From: Stichopus chloronotus | Lineage: Eukaryota; Echinodermata; Holothuroidea; Aspidochirotida; Stichopodidae | NCBI GenBank assembly: GCA_021234535.1 | Contig: CM037830.1 | Span: forward strand, 35,278,937-35,342,936 | Direction: 5' to 3' | DNA length: 64,000 nt | Part shown: positions 11,964 to 24,105 of the stretch, piece after piece | How positions within the stretch are numbered: the first letter of the stretch is position 1 | How the letters are laid out: the number at the start of each line of letters is the position of its first letter | Translations under genes and position numbers: made by a program | Notes under the pieces: generated by a model | Database searches by the model: none | The model's input: only the letters and a program-made list of their open reading frames with translations | What the model was told of the DNA's origin: nothing

Positions 11964-14900
11964 CTGTGTTGAAAAGAAGAAAATAAAAAGCATATCAGGT
12001 AACGACCATCATTAATGTGTCTGATTGTGACAGTCAGACCGGTTGATCATCTTTTTGAGACTTGGCCTAGATGCCGTTGGAGGGTTAGATGCCACTTGGG
12101 CGACAGGAAGATGGGTTTTTCATTCAAGAGCAATCTAGTTTTCCGAACAGGGCTGACCTTGCGACAATCTAAAGTTATCAAGTTGCTGGTCAAGCCATGC
12201 AAGCTCTCTCTACACCTGAGTGGTTGCTACAGTGTTTAGCATGATCTTCTAATGACTGCCCTCCAAGGCCTCCATTACTGACCAACAAATGTAGCCATCA
12301 TCACTGCAGTTACCACAGACAAACATCTGGGAACTATTGCAAGAGTCCCCACTTTACAAATCATGAATAACACCTACCGCTTGAAAATAGATTACTGCCT
12401 TATACATGACAGAGGAATACATTACGGGGAATGATCTGACATCATTTGTCATCGTAAGTTTGTTTTTCAAGCCAGCCCATCTCCTCATAAGTGCACTGAA
12501 AGTGTTAACAAACAACAAAATATTAACTGCCATCGAACTAAAGAGTATCTTTACTGATTTGTCAACATTGGTATCATTCTCCAGTAAACATTACCTTGCA
12601 CAAGACTCTCTGGGTACTTAAATCTCTCCTCTTGTACCATTTCATAGAGGGACCGGTTTGTTTTGCCATGTGGGTATTTCCGCCGTAATCGGCCCACTGT
12701 CTGTAAACATAGCATACCTGTGCCTCAGGTGTTTTCACAACAAACTTTGTCCACACGATAAATGGTGTATCACTCCGCTATAGCATCCAAACCTCCATTG
12801 AAAAGCAAAATAAAGTCTTCATGATTCCTCCGATAAGCCATGAAGCACTTTTCTGTTTTCTTATCCCTTCTGATTCATTGATTAGAGTGCAAGCATATCT
12901 CTCAGCACTTAATTAAACTGCCATCTGAGCCACTGAATAGACTGATACATTCAGTCATTGACCACAGATAACCCCTATGACTGGTACAGTGCAGTACAGT
13001 ACAGAGGTAGCATTAGTACTGTAGAGGGAAGCAAGGCCTCACGGTACTTTAGCTCCCTGCACCTTTGGCAAGATGTAACCGACACTGTCTAATTAGTCTA
13101 TTCCTGTAATTTTCCAATGTAAGAATTATGAAAGCAATATCGATTTATAATATCTGCACATCTCTCAAAATATGTCTGTGATCGATGGCTAGGCCGTCAG
13201 CAAATGTAGTGAATTGCTGTATTAACCGTTGCAGTTTCAGAAAGTTTCAACAACTAAAACCTTAAAGTACTACGCGAAGTACAAACTGAGGTCCAGAAAG
13301 GCCGTCACTGGCAAAAGGAAATATTTCACACGATAATGGTATTACTGTACCATTGACCAAAATGAAACAACCATTACAAAAGTACTTGGCGAAGTAGTCA
13401 GCAGCTGTATTACCTCAAGTTCAACTGGCAGAAATGAACCGAGGTATAATGTGGTAGATTGACATGCACAAACCAAAAACACTGGGATATCAAAGTAACG
13501 TAAACAAATACTTTCAGTAAGTCAGAAGGAACACATAAACCATCCTGACAGGATCAAACTATCAACTCCAAATAAAAAACCAGACTGTTTATCTGATATG
13601 AAGAGAGGTTTCCAAGTCTTTGGAGTTTACTTAAATAATTTCTCTCTAAATTCCAGAATTTAGAAGCACTTGGCAAACTTCATGAGCTCATATCACTGCA
13701 CAAGAGTCTCTACGCAATCAGCAAACATGACAAAACAGATATATCCAGACCGCATTCATGAAGCATTTCGAAGTCCAGTTGATCACAACAACCTTTGGTG
13801 TAGTACAGTAGCTCATAGCTAAGTGCACCTACTTAAAACACATTTCTTACAGTGTACACTTTCTGGCATGTCCTCAGCTGTACCCCAATGGGGGTCCAAC
13901 CTTGTGGTTGACCCTAAGTTCCAGAACACAGTTCATGCATGAAATAAAGTGATGCCAGTCATAATCCAGCTGTCATTCATGAATTAATCAATCTATCTTC
14001 AGTAGCGTGCACTCCCTGCAGCTGATTTGGCTTAATAGCTATGCACAGCACAGCATTGCCTGGAAGAAAGAGAATGCCAAACAAAAAAAAGAAAAAAACA
14101 AACCTAAACAGTAAGAATGTCAAGCATGCTTTCCTTTTTGAGTATCAGATCGGATGTTTAAAATGCACAGCACACGGTACACTTCTCACACCAACTTACT
14201 CCACGTGTATTACGTAAAGCTGGTTGTCGAAATTCTGAACTGCAAATTCTGTCAGATGCGCGCATGTACGGCCTCAACTCAACTGAGGAATTTACGGTCG
14301 CTCCGGAACGTCACAAATAATGTAAACTGCATTTCTGATTGTAGCACAGAATTGCCATAGAGACATACTGTATCCTCATTCACAAGTGCTGCAGAGCTGC
14401 AAACTTTCGAACAGAACACAGAGCATGGAATGAGATCACTGATGCTCACAACAGGTCACTTAGACATGAAGTGCATGTTTCTGCATGTCCAGCCGCTTGT
14501 AATTCTAATTCCATTCTGGTTGTACTTGTTTAAAAACAGTCCTGTGACCACCAGTTAAATGTCCTTGCATACTGTACACCAAAGTGTAAATCTTCTCTTT
14601 AAATAACAGGCCATGACAAACCCCCAAAATTCCTATATATGCATATATATATCCAACCTCGTTACAGAAATGATAAGCTTCAGCGACTAACAATAAAATT
14701 TTTGTTTGCTGAGGCTGCACCTTCAGCTGTGGCCATACCTTGGCTTTCAATAGTGTTAATATTACCAAGGGTCTTTGATGCAACTTACAAACATGATGAA
14801 ATCCCTTCTGGTGGCATTTTACCAGCTTTGAAAGTAAATAATGTAACACTGCTACTTTGTATTAATGAGGTTTTAACAGGTTTGTAAAGATTTTACTGGA

Positions 14901-15334
14901 ATTCTAAGTGCCCTTAAGTCCTGGGTATTGACCCTAAATGTACTTGCTTGGATATTTACAGAAGGATTTTACACATGCATATTAAAGGTTGCAACAAAAA
15001 GAGCCTCCAAAAGAACAAAACAAAATTCCAAGATTAAGAAACTTTGTTTAGTGTTAGTTAGAGACCATGCAACTTAAACTTAACTTGAATTGTGTTGGCA
15101 AAATCAAGGAAAAAAGGTGGCTCACAGAATGTGATACTAACTAACAGAAATGAATATTTATTTCTCTTTTCATTTGAGAGACAGAAATAAATTCAGCATG
15201 GTATAAAATACTGAGAAACTATTTAGTTATCAAAACACACTCATTATTTTCAGTTTTAATGTCTTACTGTGAATTTAAGACCAATTGCTCCAGTGTAACA
15301 AGTTTTGATATTCACTTCACAACCACATACGTAA

Positions 15335-15921
15335 ATGCAAATTATAAGAAAATTTCAGACTTTTGCTGATTCAACCTATGGAACATTTTCAGACAATTTG
15401 AAGTCACCAACAGGTTTCAATGACAAAATTAAAACTTATTTTCCAGATTTGATTCATCAAATTGTTGGACACAAGCTTAAAATCCCAGAGACCTCACAGG
15501 ATAATTCAGTTACTTCACCAAGCTATTCATCCATCCAAATAAAGGATGCCTAAAAAAATTCCAAGGCATCCCCAATTCAAAACCTGGTTAGCCACTACAG
15601 TACTTTGGGAATCCAACTTCGGACAGAAAGTCAAGAATTCAGTATAAACACAAAAACCTTGAAAAAGACTGTCTTGCAGACCAGCATCACAAGTGTGGTA
15701 AAATTATAGCAGAAGATAGCAAGACGTTACAAAGAAGCACTAAGTGTAGAGAATATGTAAAAGGTATAAATATTCCTAGAAGAAAGAAAAAAGGCAGGCC
15801 GGCTGATCATATCCAAACACAGCGAAACCAATGTATAAGACACAGATCGGTAGTTCGCCAGCAGAAAATTCATCAAGAAACTTGCCACACCCCAACACAA
15901 GTGGTTTCATCTGTTCTGTGA
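15335..15921 (+). pseudogene. Possible decayed coding fragment, frame-shifted
   Basis: Protein-like sequence runs along the plus strand but changes frame: frame 1 from 15,335 (MQIIRKFQTFADSTYGTFSD onward to a stop at 15,551), then a second frame (IPRHPQFKTWLATTVLWESN, FGQKVKNS), then a third open to about 15,921 with CLADQHHKCGKIIAEDSKTL, QRSTKCREYVKGI and the basic stretch IPRRKKKGRPADH, which resembles an AT-hook core (KGRP). No family could be named. It may be a dead transposon or retrocopy; chance open frames in AT-rich DNA remain possible. Confidence 0.3.
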
Positions 15922-16147
15922 GAGGCTTTGTACACGATCTCTCCTGCTCTTCCTCCCTTACAATGTCAGGAGCAAGTAGATCCAGGTTAACTTGACAAAA
16001 AATCAGACTACAACTGGAATAGAACTATGTACATAAGATGACAAGAAATGACCCTGACCATGCCTGGAGGGTTGAACAAACAGGGATGAACAAAACCACC
16101 CATTGATGAACACTTTCCTTGAGGGCAAATGACAATCTTTTAAGCAG

Positions 16148-16194
16148 ACTCTCTTTTATAGCTGTTGCACTTATAAAACAGCTATAATGAGAGA
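16148..16194. repeat. Short inverted repeat (hairpin)
   Basis: Arms ctctcttttatagctgtt and aacagctataatgagaga pair over about 16 bases with one bulge, around a loop of about 10 bases. No function assigned. Confidence 0.6.
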
Positions 16195-16729
16195 TTCATC
16201 CAAGCATGAAAAATTACCAGCATCATGTAAGGAAGTGATGTGGTGCATTCCCAGATGTGAAAGGACAGACACCATGAGCGCCAAAATAAGCGACGATGAA
16301 AGATGCCTATGGACAACATGATCATACTTGGTAGTGTCCAGCTTAAAAGATCAAGAACATTTCATGTTGGGTATATATCAGTTTACATTTATTTGAGAAG
16401 CTTTGTTAGCCTTCATAATAATGATTAACCAGCTTAGATACTGTTAAATTCACCAACAACTTTGTAGCGATGTGCTGCATAATCTGTTTGCCAGATATGC
16501 ATACAACTACATACTGTACATCTTCAATATAGCTGGGAAGAAAACATGCTACTGTACATCATAAAAAAAATATACTAATAATGGAAAGACTGGCCTATTC
16601 AAAATGTGGGGGTGAATACAAAGGCCTCATAGAAGTAATAAAAACAACATTGGTAAAAACTGACAATCGTCTGGGAAACTTCCACAAAATAAAATGTTTC
16701 CCCACAACTCACTGGTGTGGGTATTTACA

Positions 16730-16792
16730 AGTGACTATACCAACCTTGCTTCACATTTAAATGTAAGTGAAGCAATGGGTATAGTATGTATG
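16730..16792. repeat. Imperfect foldback of about 60 bases
   Basis: The left arm (gactatacc, ttgcttcacattt) is complementary to the right arm (aaatgtaagtgaagcaa, gggtatagta) with small bulges and almost no loop. It could be a MITE remnant or a small-RNA hairpin; the sequence does not decide. Confidence 0.6.
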
Positions 16793-16952
16793 ACATGAAT
16801 TTGGGATCCAACCATTTCGTGTTATCTTCCTTAAACAACAGAAAATACACAAGTATGTAGACCCTTAACACTGCACGATTCATACTGAACAGAGATGAGT
16901 GAAAATACCTCAGTGAGAATGAGGACTCTTCAAAGATTCCATGGTTAGGAAT

Positions 16953-16997
16953 AGGGGTGTGGTGTGGTGTGGTGTGGTGGGGTGTGTGGGGGGTAGC
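16953..16997. repeat. TGTGG microsatellite
   Basis: Repeated gtgtg/gtggtg units running into a G-rich run, entirely G/T. Confidence 0.85.
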
Positions 16998-17176
16998 TGT
17001 TTCAACAATGCAACGGTTTATGCAGACAGGGTTGTAGCTAGACAGAATGGACTAGCTGTTGATTAAAAATAGGTAATAGCTTATTTTTGGACCGTGGCAA
17101 GCGAAGCAAGCCCGTTCATTAAATTGAATTCTTACTGCATGACAATAAAAATCATTGAGATATTCTAATAGTGGTC

Positions 17177-17233
17177 ATTATTTGTATTTTGTCTCTTTCC
17201 AGTTGTAATTATTTGTATTTTGTCTCTTTCCAG
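17177..17233. repeat. 31-bp direct duplication
   Basis: attatttgtattttgtctctttccag occurs twice, at 17,177-17,202 and 17,208-17,233, identical over 26 bases. On the plus strand each copy ends like a splice acceptor, but the genes here are on the minus strand. Confidence 0.85.
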
Positions 17234-17726
17234 GGGGTGGGCTTAGAGTACGATGGCTAAATGGCTCTTCTGTCTGGTTAAAGATCATCAATGTTTACTT
17301 TAACTCTGCAGGCAAACATTGATGACCCTCAACCATCAACATTCCACCTGCAAAGCTAGGAGAGGCATAGAATACGTAGCCATGAATATTATAGATGGGA
17401 CATTAACAAAAGAAATAAATATTAGAAATTATGCAAAGTAACATTTTTTTTTGTGTCTACTAGGGCACTTTCTGACTGAACTTACCATTGGCAAATCATC
17501 TTTTACTAATTTGTTAAGGATATGCGTAAACCTGATTTTGAAGGAACGAAGGCAAACTGTTTATGCACAACTACCTGTATTCTCTGTCTAAGCTCCTTTA
17601 ATGCTTGGAACAAGTGTCAAACTGATAGGACACTGTACCTTTCAGTGCAGTGTGAGTGCTAACACTTACTGTAGGTTGGAACAACTGAGCAGTAGCACAA
17701 CTGTAGATCATAAACAAGAATCTCAC

Positions 17727-17810
17727 CTGGTATAACATCTCTGGTAGAGTTGTTTGGTATTTCCTGTGGGGGAGCATCTCCATTCACATGGCCAGGTGGT
17801 ACACCTTCTT
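17727..17810 (-). CDS. GRIP: GRIP exon 4 (linker before PDZ1)
   Basis: Acceptor TATTTTTCAG and donor GTGAGA flank 84 bases. With the preceding G it reads EEGVPPGHVNGDAPPQEIPN then NSTRDVIP, and the last base is completed by exon 5 to Asp. The Pro-rich, acidic, low-complexity character and the position just before the PDZ1 beta-A strand correspond to the flexible segment preceding PDZ1 in vertebrate GRIP1. Phases match on both sides (1 in, 1 out). No domain of its own. Confidence 0.75.
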
Positions 17811-18497
17811 CTGAAAAATAAAACACAAATTAAAACAATATGAAATGAAATTGTTTCCTGAAGACATTAAGTACATCGTTTCCAGAGTTACCAGTTTGCA
17901 GGTTGGTAACATGTACATTAGGGCTGGACAGCTGCTTGCTGATCACTGAAGATTCCTGCAAAGCATGTACAGTATATTATTGTCCCCAACTTGATGTGAC
18001 CTAACGTAGTAAATGTTCTTATACGTTTGGGCTCTAACTTAGAATCAGTGTCCACAGGTCAAGGTTAATAATGATGGTTAGGGGTGAAAATTGACCAAAT
18101 TAAGGGTCTAAAATGGAATGAAGGCGTGGGTGCAGCCGGAACATAAGTGACCACAAATCACACTTAAAATTTAGAGTTAGGGTTAAGTTTACACCAAGAT
18201 TATCCAAAGAGTTTAGAGAGAGTCATGTCGTCTCAGATCAGTGATTTTAAATTAAAACCCACTTTCACACAGCTCACCTTCTATTCTTCAAAATCACAAT
18301 GTCGTTAAAAATATATTTTAAAGTTGAATAGAGAGGAAATTGTGAGCGCAAGGAAGTGATGTTCTGGTACAACTACATACCTTCCCTTCTGCTAGGTACC
18401 ATGCCTTTCCCACCTCTTTCCCAGTGGATGCAGGGGACCTGTCCCTCCGTTACTCTTTCAAAAGTCCTTAAAAGCTAATTTACCATCCAATACTCAC
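17811..18497 (-). other. GRIP intron between exons 3 and 4
   Basis: 0.69 kb, GT-AG, nothing else recognised. Confidence 0.65.
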
Positions 18498-18598
18498 CTT
18501 GTACTTTGGGCAAGCCGTGTCGCGACAGGAATCGCGGCTTGTGGGCCACTTTTCCACAAACTTCAGTGACGCGTTTGAAGTTTCTCTTCATTTTGTCA
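18498..18598 (-). CDS. GRIP: GRIP exon 3 (N-terminal leader, or alternative first exon)
   Basis: Acceptor CCTTTGCAG ends at 18,599 and donor GTGAGT lies at 18,497-18,492. It encodes 33 codons, DKMKRNFKRVTEVCGKVAHK and onward to KVQ, then G in phase 1, which exon 4 completes as GAA. The internal ATG (18,591-18,589) has A at -3, so this could also be a first coding exon starting MKRNFKRVTEVC. Vertebrate GRIP1 and GRIP2 have alternative N-termini, one palmitoylated on a cysteine near residue 11; a cysteine at residue 12 of the shorter start is suggestive but unproven. The frame stays open upstream to about 18,819, but that stretch has no homology and is treated as intron or leader. Confidence 0.6.
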
Positions 18599-21500
18599 CT
18601 GCAAAGGCTACATACTATGAGGTACGACCTAACAGCTTCTAGTGCGACACAAAACCAGGACGAACCATGACAAGTGACAATATAAATTGAAACATGAGAA
18701 CCAAGCCTTAAATCAAAGTAAATCCAAATGGAAGTTTGTACTTGAGTCCACCAGCCAGACACATCACCCACTGAATGAAAAGTGCACTTCACATTTACTT
18801 GTAATTCTCCCAGAAGCACTACATGGACTACACATTAACCCATGTCACCACCATTTCACCATTTAAGTATGAAATCAGGTTAACCAAATGGAGTGAACCC
18901 ACTCAAGGAACGTACAAATGCTCCATGATCCAACAAAATAATTACTTTGGTTTCCTAGAGTTAACGCAGTACACCACAAGGATCTGATTCCAAATAAAAA
19001 TTCCGTTAAAATTTTCCAGTGTAAATTGCTTTCTGACATGCAATGACTGAACAAGCTGACTGTGAACAGATACTGCTACAATCCACATTATCATTACACA
19101 TACTTTTTACAGCAGGGTTTCTCTTCAACCTCATCTTGTTTCTAAAGCCACCAGGTTAACTCTTAATAGAGGTCCTGTTCTGAGTATACCACTGAGGGAT
19201 AGTCTCCTTTCAATAGCCAAGTAATTGCTGGAAAGATCCATTAAATCCCACTGAACCGTATCTATACCAAAGAATTTCACTTTAAAGATCAAGCCTCTCT
19301 CTTCTTGAGGATGACTTTTTCTTTAAGATGACCTGCCTCTGGCAGGTGAAGTATGATATAAACAATTGTCAGGGCTAAGAGTCAAGCCGAGACAAAGACT
19401 AATTCTACTCCCACCAATGCTTAGGTAAGACCAGCAACAGTGTCAAGAATTTCTAGCACTGTCCAAGTTCACAGAAACCAGCTTGGTTGGTGGGGTTGCT
19501 CATAATCAAATCATTAAACTGACCAAGTTCTGAGTATGCCAGGCCTGTTTATATTGAAGTCTATGGCAGGAAATTCAACTTTTCAGAAACGATGGACATT
19601 CCTGAATTTTTTAGATGAAACCATCCTTTAATACTGTAATGATCAACCTTGAACTCAATAAAGGAAACTATCTTCTCTTGGGAATATTGTTTTAGTTTGT
19701 CATTTTTAAGATGCAATTTGTCTATTCTTTTTTTTAATAACTGTTAATCCCCCCAAAATATTCATTTCTTAATCAGCTTATTCCTTAATGATCACACCAT
19801 CAACAAAAATCAAACTACGTTTCACGGAAAACCCAGTATCCCACAGTCTCAGGTGAGACCATGAAACTTGCATGCTGCCAAATTTGCTCCAATTTCACAG
19901 TGTGACAGCTTCACACTCCAAAATTCTCAACTAGCTCTCTGCATTGCATCCTGAAGTAAAAATCCAGTTGTGCGGTCCTTGTCAAATTATAACGTCCATT
20001 GGAATGATCCAAAAGACTGTGGTATATCCCAGAAAATATGCGAAAACTCCTGTTTAAACAAAGATGTAGGCCTGATTAATTCCGCAGATGTGACAGACTC
20101 TTCAAGAGACATCTAACTTCCTATTAATGCCTATCCCTCGAAAACAAATGGGACAGGTCAATAAGTCGAGGCTTACATCCAATATTTCTATTGGCTGGTG
20201 AAGATAATTCTCCAGTGCATCCTTGGATGGAATATTAACTGAATAATAGTGGTCGGACACATGCAGACATGCACACCACCAACAGCGACCAGTTAATATG
20301 GTGATATGCCTGTCCAATGAATTCCCAGGAACAGAATGCAAATTTGCATTAGAGGAAAACATCACCTCTCCACTTGAAAATGTACCTTTGAACGGATGGA
20401 GGGTCCTTGAAGCTTTCCATGTTTATTTATTGAATCCCACAAAAGAGCTGTGTTGGGATTTAGTGTTTATGTACTGCATATTCATTGAGAGGGATTATGG
20501 TAGTTCACATGGGTAAATCAAACAACATTTGTAAAATCTTTCAACTTCCGTCTCTAATGCCATTGAGACCAACTGTCTCTGCAACACATCTCTGCAGATA
20601 GAGTGCCAACAATTACAGACAGGGTACAGTATGTACTTAACGAACAATGCCTCCGACTGCCTCCTCAGCCCGAGGTTTAATCTCGTAATCCTTATACAGC
20701 ATCCTCCTTATTTGCCTTGCCTATTGTCATAGTTTCCAAGGCTGTGGATTGGCAGGCCATAATAATAGCGTCTGCCATTGTCAACGTTCAGACACTTCCA
20801 ACGACAAATACACCCATTCTGTGGCATTTTCAGGAAGACCATCAGGAAAGAGCTATTTTAACAGATCAAGTTATCTACCATACCTACAAGCAAAAAGCAT
20901 AACATGTGTCATGGCTAGCCATGTAGCCAGGTTTGCTACAAAGACCTTACTTACGGTTTTTCACAAAAATGTGAAAGTCATGCATTTCCTTCCTCAGCAT
21001 GAACTGTGATGAGTTTTGCACATAACATGACTTTCACACTGTCTGTTAAGTTACAGTCCTGCTCCAATAGATGCAAGATTTTGTTCACTACCATGGCCAA
21101 AGATCTTCCCAATGAGTCATTGATTAGGTAAATGACTGCAAAAAACAATGTTGTTTTTTACATGTGATAAACTTTTGTTGTTTTTCAAATTAGAGTTGCT
21201 ATGTACAGTTAAACTACACATGGACTTACTTGTGTCTACGATGTGAATCACATGATATTTTTCACTGCCATAAGTGCTTGAAACATGAATTCCAAGCAGG
21301 GAGCAAAAAACAAACTAGGGAATTTGTAAGAGAGTCTCCTTTTATGACCACGCAGTAAAATTATATAATCACATAGAACAGTCAAACTTGTCTTTGTGGG
21401 CACAACCCACCTTCTCAGTTTGGGAAAGGCAGAGTACTGTAGGTGAGATAGAACTGTTTTAGGTTTGACAGGACAAGCACTGGAATGAAACATAATTACA

Positions 21501-23390
21501 ATTAATTGTTATGTATGCAGTATCACCACTGATATAAAATATGAAAATCACAGTTTTAAACCATAGTTGGTACAATCTCGGCACTTGAAACAATCCTTGC
21601 CTTGGATAAGAATTTACAAACAATTACATAATAGGCTACAGTGGCTTCTCTAGATAGGGTCATTCATAATAGGCTACAACAAGAGCATTCCCATCCAGAG
21701 AAAGATAACACAAGATCAGGCACAGGAAGTGGACTGCTTGCTGAGAAAGTTGGTGATAGGCTAGGAGTAAAACAGATGACTGCAGGATATATGGAGACAG
21801 AAGGTAGTTGAACATTATTTTCTGGGGTATCTTCAAATTATTTGCGAGCAAACTTCTGTCCTTTTGGACAATTCAACTGAAAAAAATCAAGTGTAGCAAT
21901 CTACACCAACTTTGCTTTGTTACTCTGTCATGCTCGAGGACACTGTTTGTGACTGGAGTGATAAACTGTAAAATGGAAAGTAACGGGAGCCCTCATATTC
22001 AATGGAACCAATACACTACAGTGATAAGTATAGCTTAGCGTGACTGCGTGCATAGGCAAAAAGTGAAAATTTTCATCTCCAAAAGTTTCGTAAGGCTTTT
22101 AATTACACCATTCAGACAATCTGGGAAAATAAATAGGTTTTAGTTGGTTAATTCTGCCATATGATTTCAAATTCTTCTAACATAACGACAAAACTGTAGA
22201 ATACGATAATGTAGTGGTTGACAGTTTTCTTTCAAATCAACCGTGTGCTTCTTTGAACAAGCCAATGGGAAGTATACTAGTGTTGAATATTCAATTAGTC
22301 AAAACAAAACAGGATCACTGAGGCGGCAATGTTGTGATTTGTTCCTAGGTTATTTGTTAATTTGTTTCCTTTCACCAAATACTTCAATTTCCAATACCGG
22401 CCAAGGAGCGATGACTTGAGTAGCATGTTTTTGTTACACCAGTGAGACCAGTACTGTTGCATATTCATTATGTAGGTGCTTATAGTAAGAACCATTAATT
22501 TTCAAATATGATGTCTGTTTTTTACTGTTTTTATTCCAATCCTGTTGCTTTTCAAAGTAGTTACTGTCATTTTCCTTCATTGAAAGATGTAGTCTGTCCA
22601 TGCACAACCTAGCATGTACATTTAAAAATAAAGAAAAAGTTTAAAGATCAAACACAATCTTATCCTTCTGTTTTCTCAGTACATATTCAATCACTAAAAG
22701 AGCCTTAGTCTGTCCTTTAAAAGATTGACATTTCTCTTTTCACGATAGAAGTGCCTATGTTACTTCTTGTTATTTATTAAGTTAAACAGTATCAGTTTAG
22801 TTTCCTTCAGTATTATTGAAGGCACAGCACCTCAAAGTACTTTGATAATTCAATTTCAATAACTAGCACTAATAGGTAACAGTAAGGCTAGACAGAATTG
22901 CACTTGTTGGTGCCATTACTGTTAACTTTCTATTGAATGGTGACATTGTCCACTTGAAGCACAATGAAAGCGATGCAGAACATGCAGCTCATTAGAGTGG
23001 CAACTTCAGGAGGGCTATAACTGTACTACATTAGCAATTTTCAGAGATTTGGGGCATCTATGCTGTGGAGGGAATTGCATGTTTTATGAAGATGAGTTAA
23101 TTTGGAAAGAGTAGAACCTACTCAATGGCAAATTCTTGGCAAGATCCTCACAGGATAAAAAAAATACAATCTCTGAACTTGAGATTAACCTGTGTCATCC
23201 ATGTATATATTTATTTTAAATGTATGACATAAGGATAGAAAGAACAATGAAAACATAGACGTCTCAATAGCTATCTCTGCCACGTATTGTCTCCTAGATG
23301 TAAGTACATGAGCTAAAAGAGTATACATGATAAGACATTTTTGACTTGGCCAAATTTCTTATAAATTTTAATTCAGGACATTATTCTTAA

Positions 23391-23692
23391 CAGAACTTTA
23401 CAATTCAATTTCGCTCGAGGATGTGGAGTTCTCGGTGGCTGACGGTATCTATCAGACCAAGATTCCTTCAAATCCTTGAATTGCAAAGTTCCTAAGAGAA
23501 CTTTACAATTCAATTTCCTTGGAGAATGAGGAGTTCTCAGTGGTTGACAGTATTTATCAGACCAAGATTCCTTCAAAAATCCTTGAATTGTAAAGTTCAT
23601 AACAGAACTTAAAACTTAAATTTACTTGGAGAATGAGGAGTTCTCAGTGGTTGACAACATCTATAAGACCAAGATTCTTTCTAATCCTTAGC
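23391..23692. repeat. Tandem repeat of about 106 bp, each unit flanked by inverted repeats
   Basis: Three units start at 23,391, 23,496 and 23,603. The first two begin gaactttacaattcaa and end ttgaattgcaaagttc or ttgaattgtaaagttc, the exact or near-exact inverse, so each unit can fold into a hairpin with a loop of about 65 bases. Units share ggagttctc(a/g)gtgg and agaccaagattc. The third is more diverged and truncated. An open frame across it (minus strand, 23,373-23,600) simply reflects the repeat. Confidence 0.88.
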
Positions 23693-23769
23693 AGGAAGAG
23701 AGTTCCAATCGATGTCATCGACAATGCATGCAAAACTGATTGTTACATGGTAACACAATTTATACACTT

Positions 23770-24105
23770 GAGTAGCTTCACAGGTGTCCTGAACTTTCTA
23801 TGGCCTTAATTTTCATGACTTTCCCATGACTTACCAAGGACCTAACAAAGGATTTCCATGACATCTTGCATGAAGTTTTCAAGTATAACAGCAAAAACTA
23901 AAGCAATATGAGATGAAGGGAATAATGAATTTTGATATTTCTAGTGAGAATATATATTTTGATACAAGTCAGAAAAGAACAGTCACTTAGTGAAAATTTC
24001 CATGACTTCTCCAGGAATTCATGCATTTTCCAGACCTTGAAATAATATTCTAAATTTTTCATGACTTTTCCAGTTTTACCACGACTACAGGAACCCTGGT
24101 TTAGT
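23770..24105. repeat. Dispersed repeat, 'catgactttcccatgac' type, copy 1
   Basis: Recurring ttcatgactttcc, ccatgacttctccaggaatt and catgcattttccagaccttg with a terminus ...aggaaccctgg, the inverse of a CAGGGTTCC end as found in hAT-derived MITEs. A related copy lies at 28.3-28.58 kb. Confidence 0.6.

Larger units (their letters stand above)
11964..17726 (-). other. GRIP intron before PDZ1
   Basis: 5.8 kb. Contains a decayed coding-like fragment (15.3-15.9 kb), two hairpins (16.15 and 16.73 kb), a TGTGG microsatellite (16.95 kb) and a 31-bp direct duplication (17.18 kb), listed separately. The rest shows nothing recognisable. Confidence 0.7.

Noticed and set aside
18498..18819. Open minus-strand frame extending 76 codons upstream of MKRNFKRV in GRIP exon 3
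   Set aside because: No similarity to GRIP leaders and an acceptor (CCTTTGCAG) lies just before the codons used; the upstream part is more likely intron or leader.
23373..23600. 75-codon minus-strand frame with an internally repeated peptide (KESWSDKY / KESWSDRY)
   Set aside because: The repetition comes from the 106-bp tandem DNA repeat; the third unit does not continue the frame.
23391..23692. CRISPR-like regular repeats
   Set aside because: Animal genomic context, three diverged units with no short spacers; a tandem transposon-like repeat instead.
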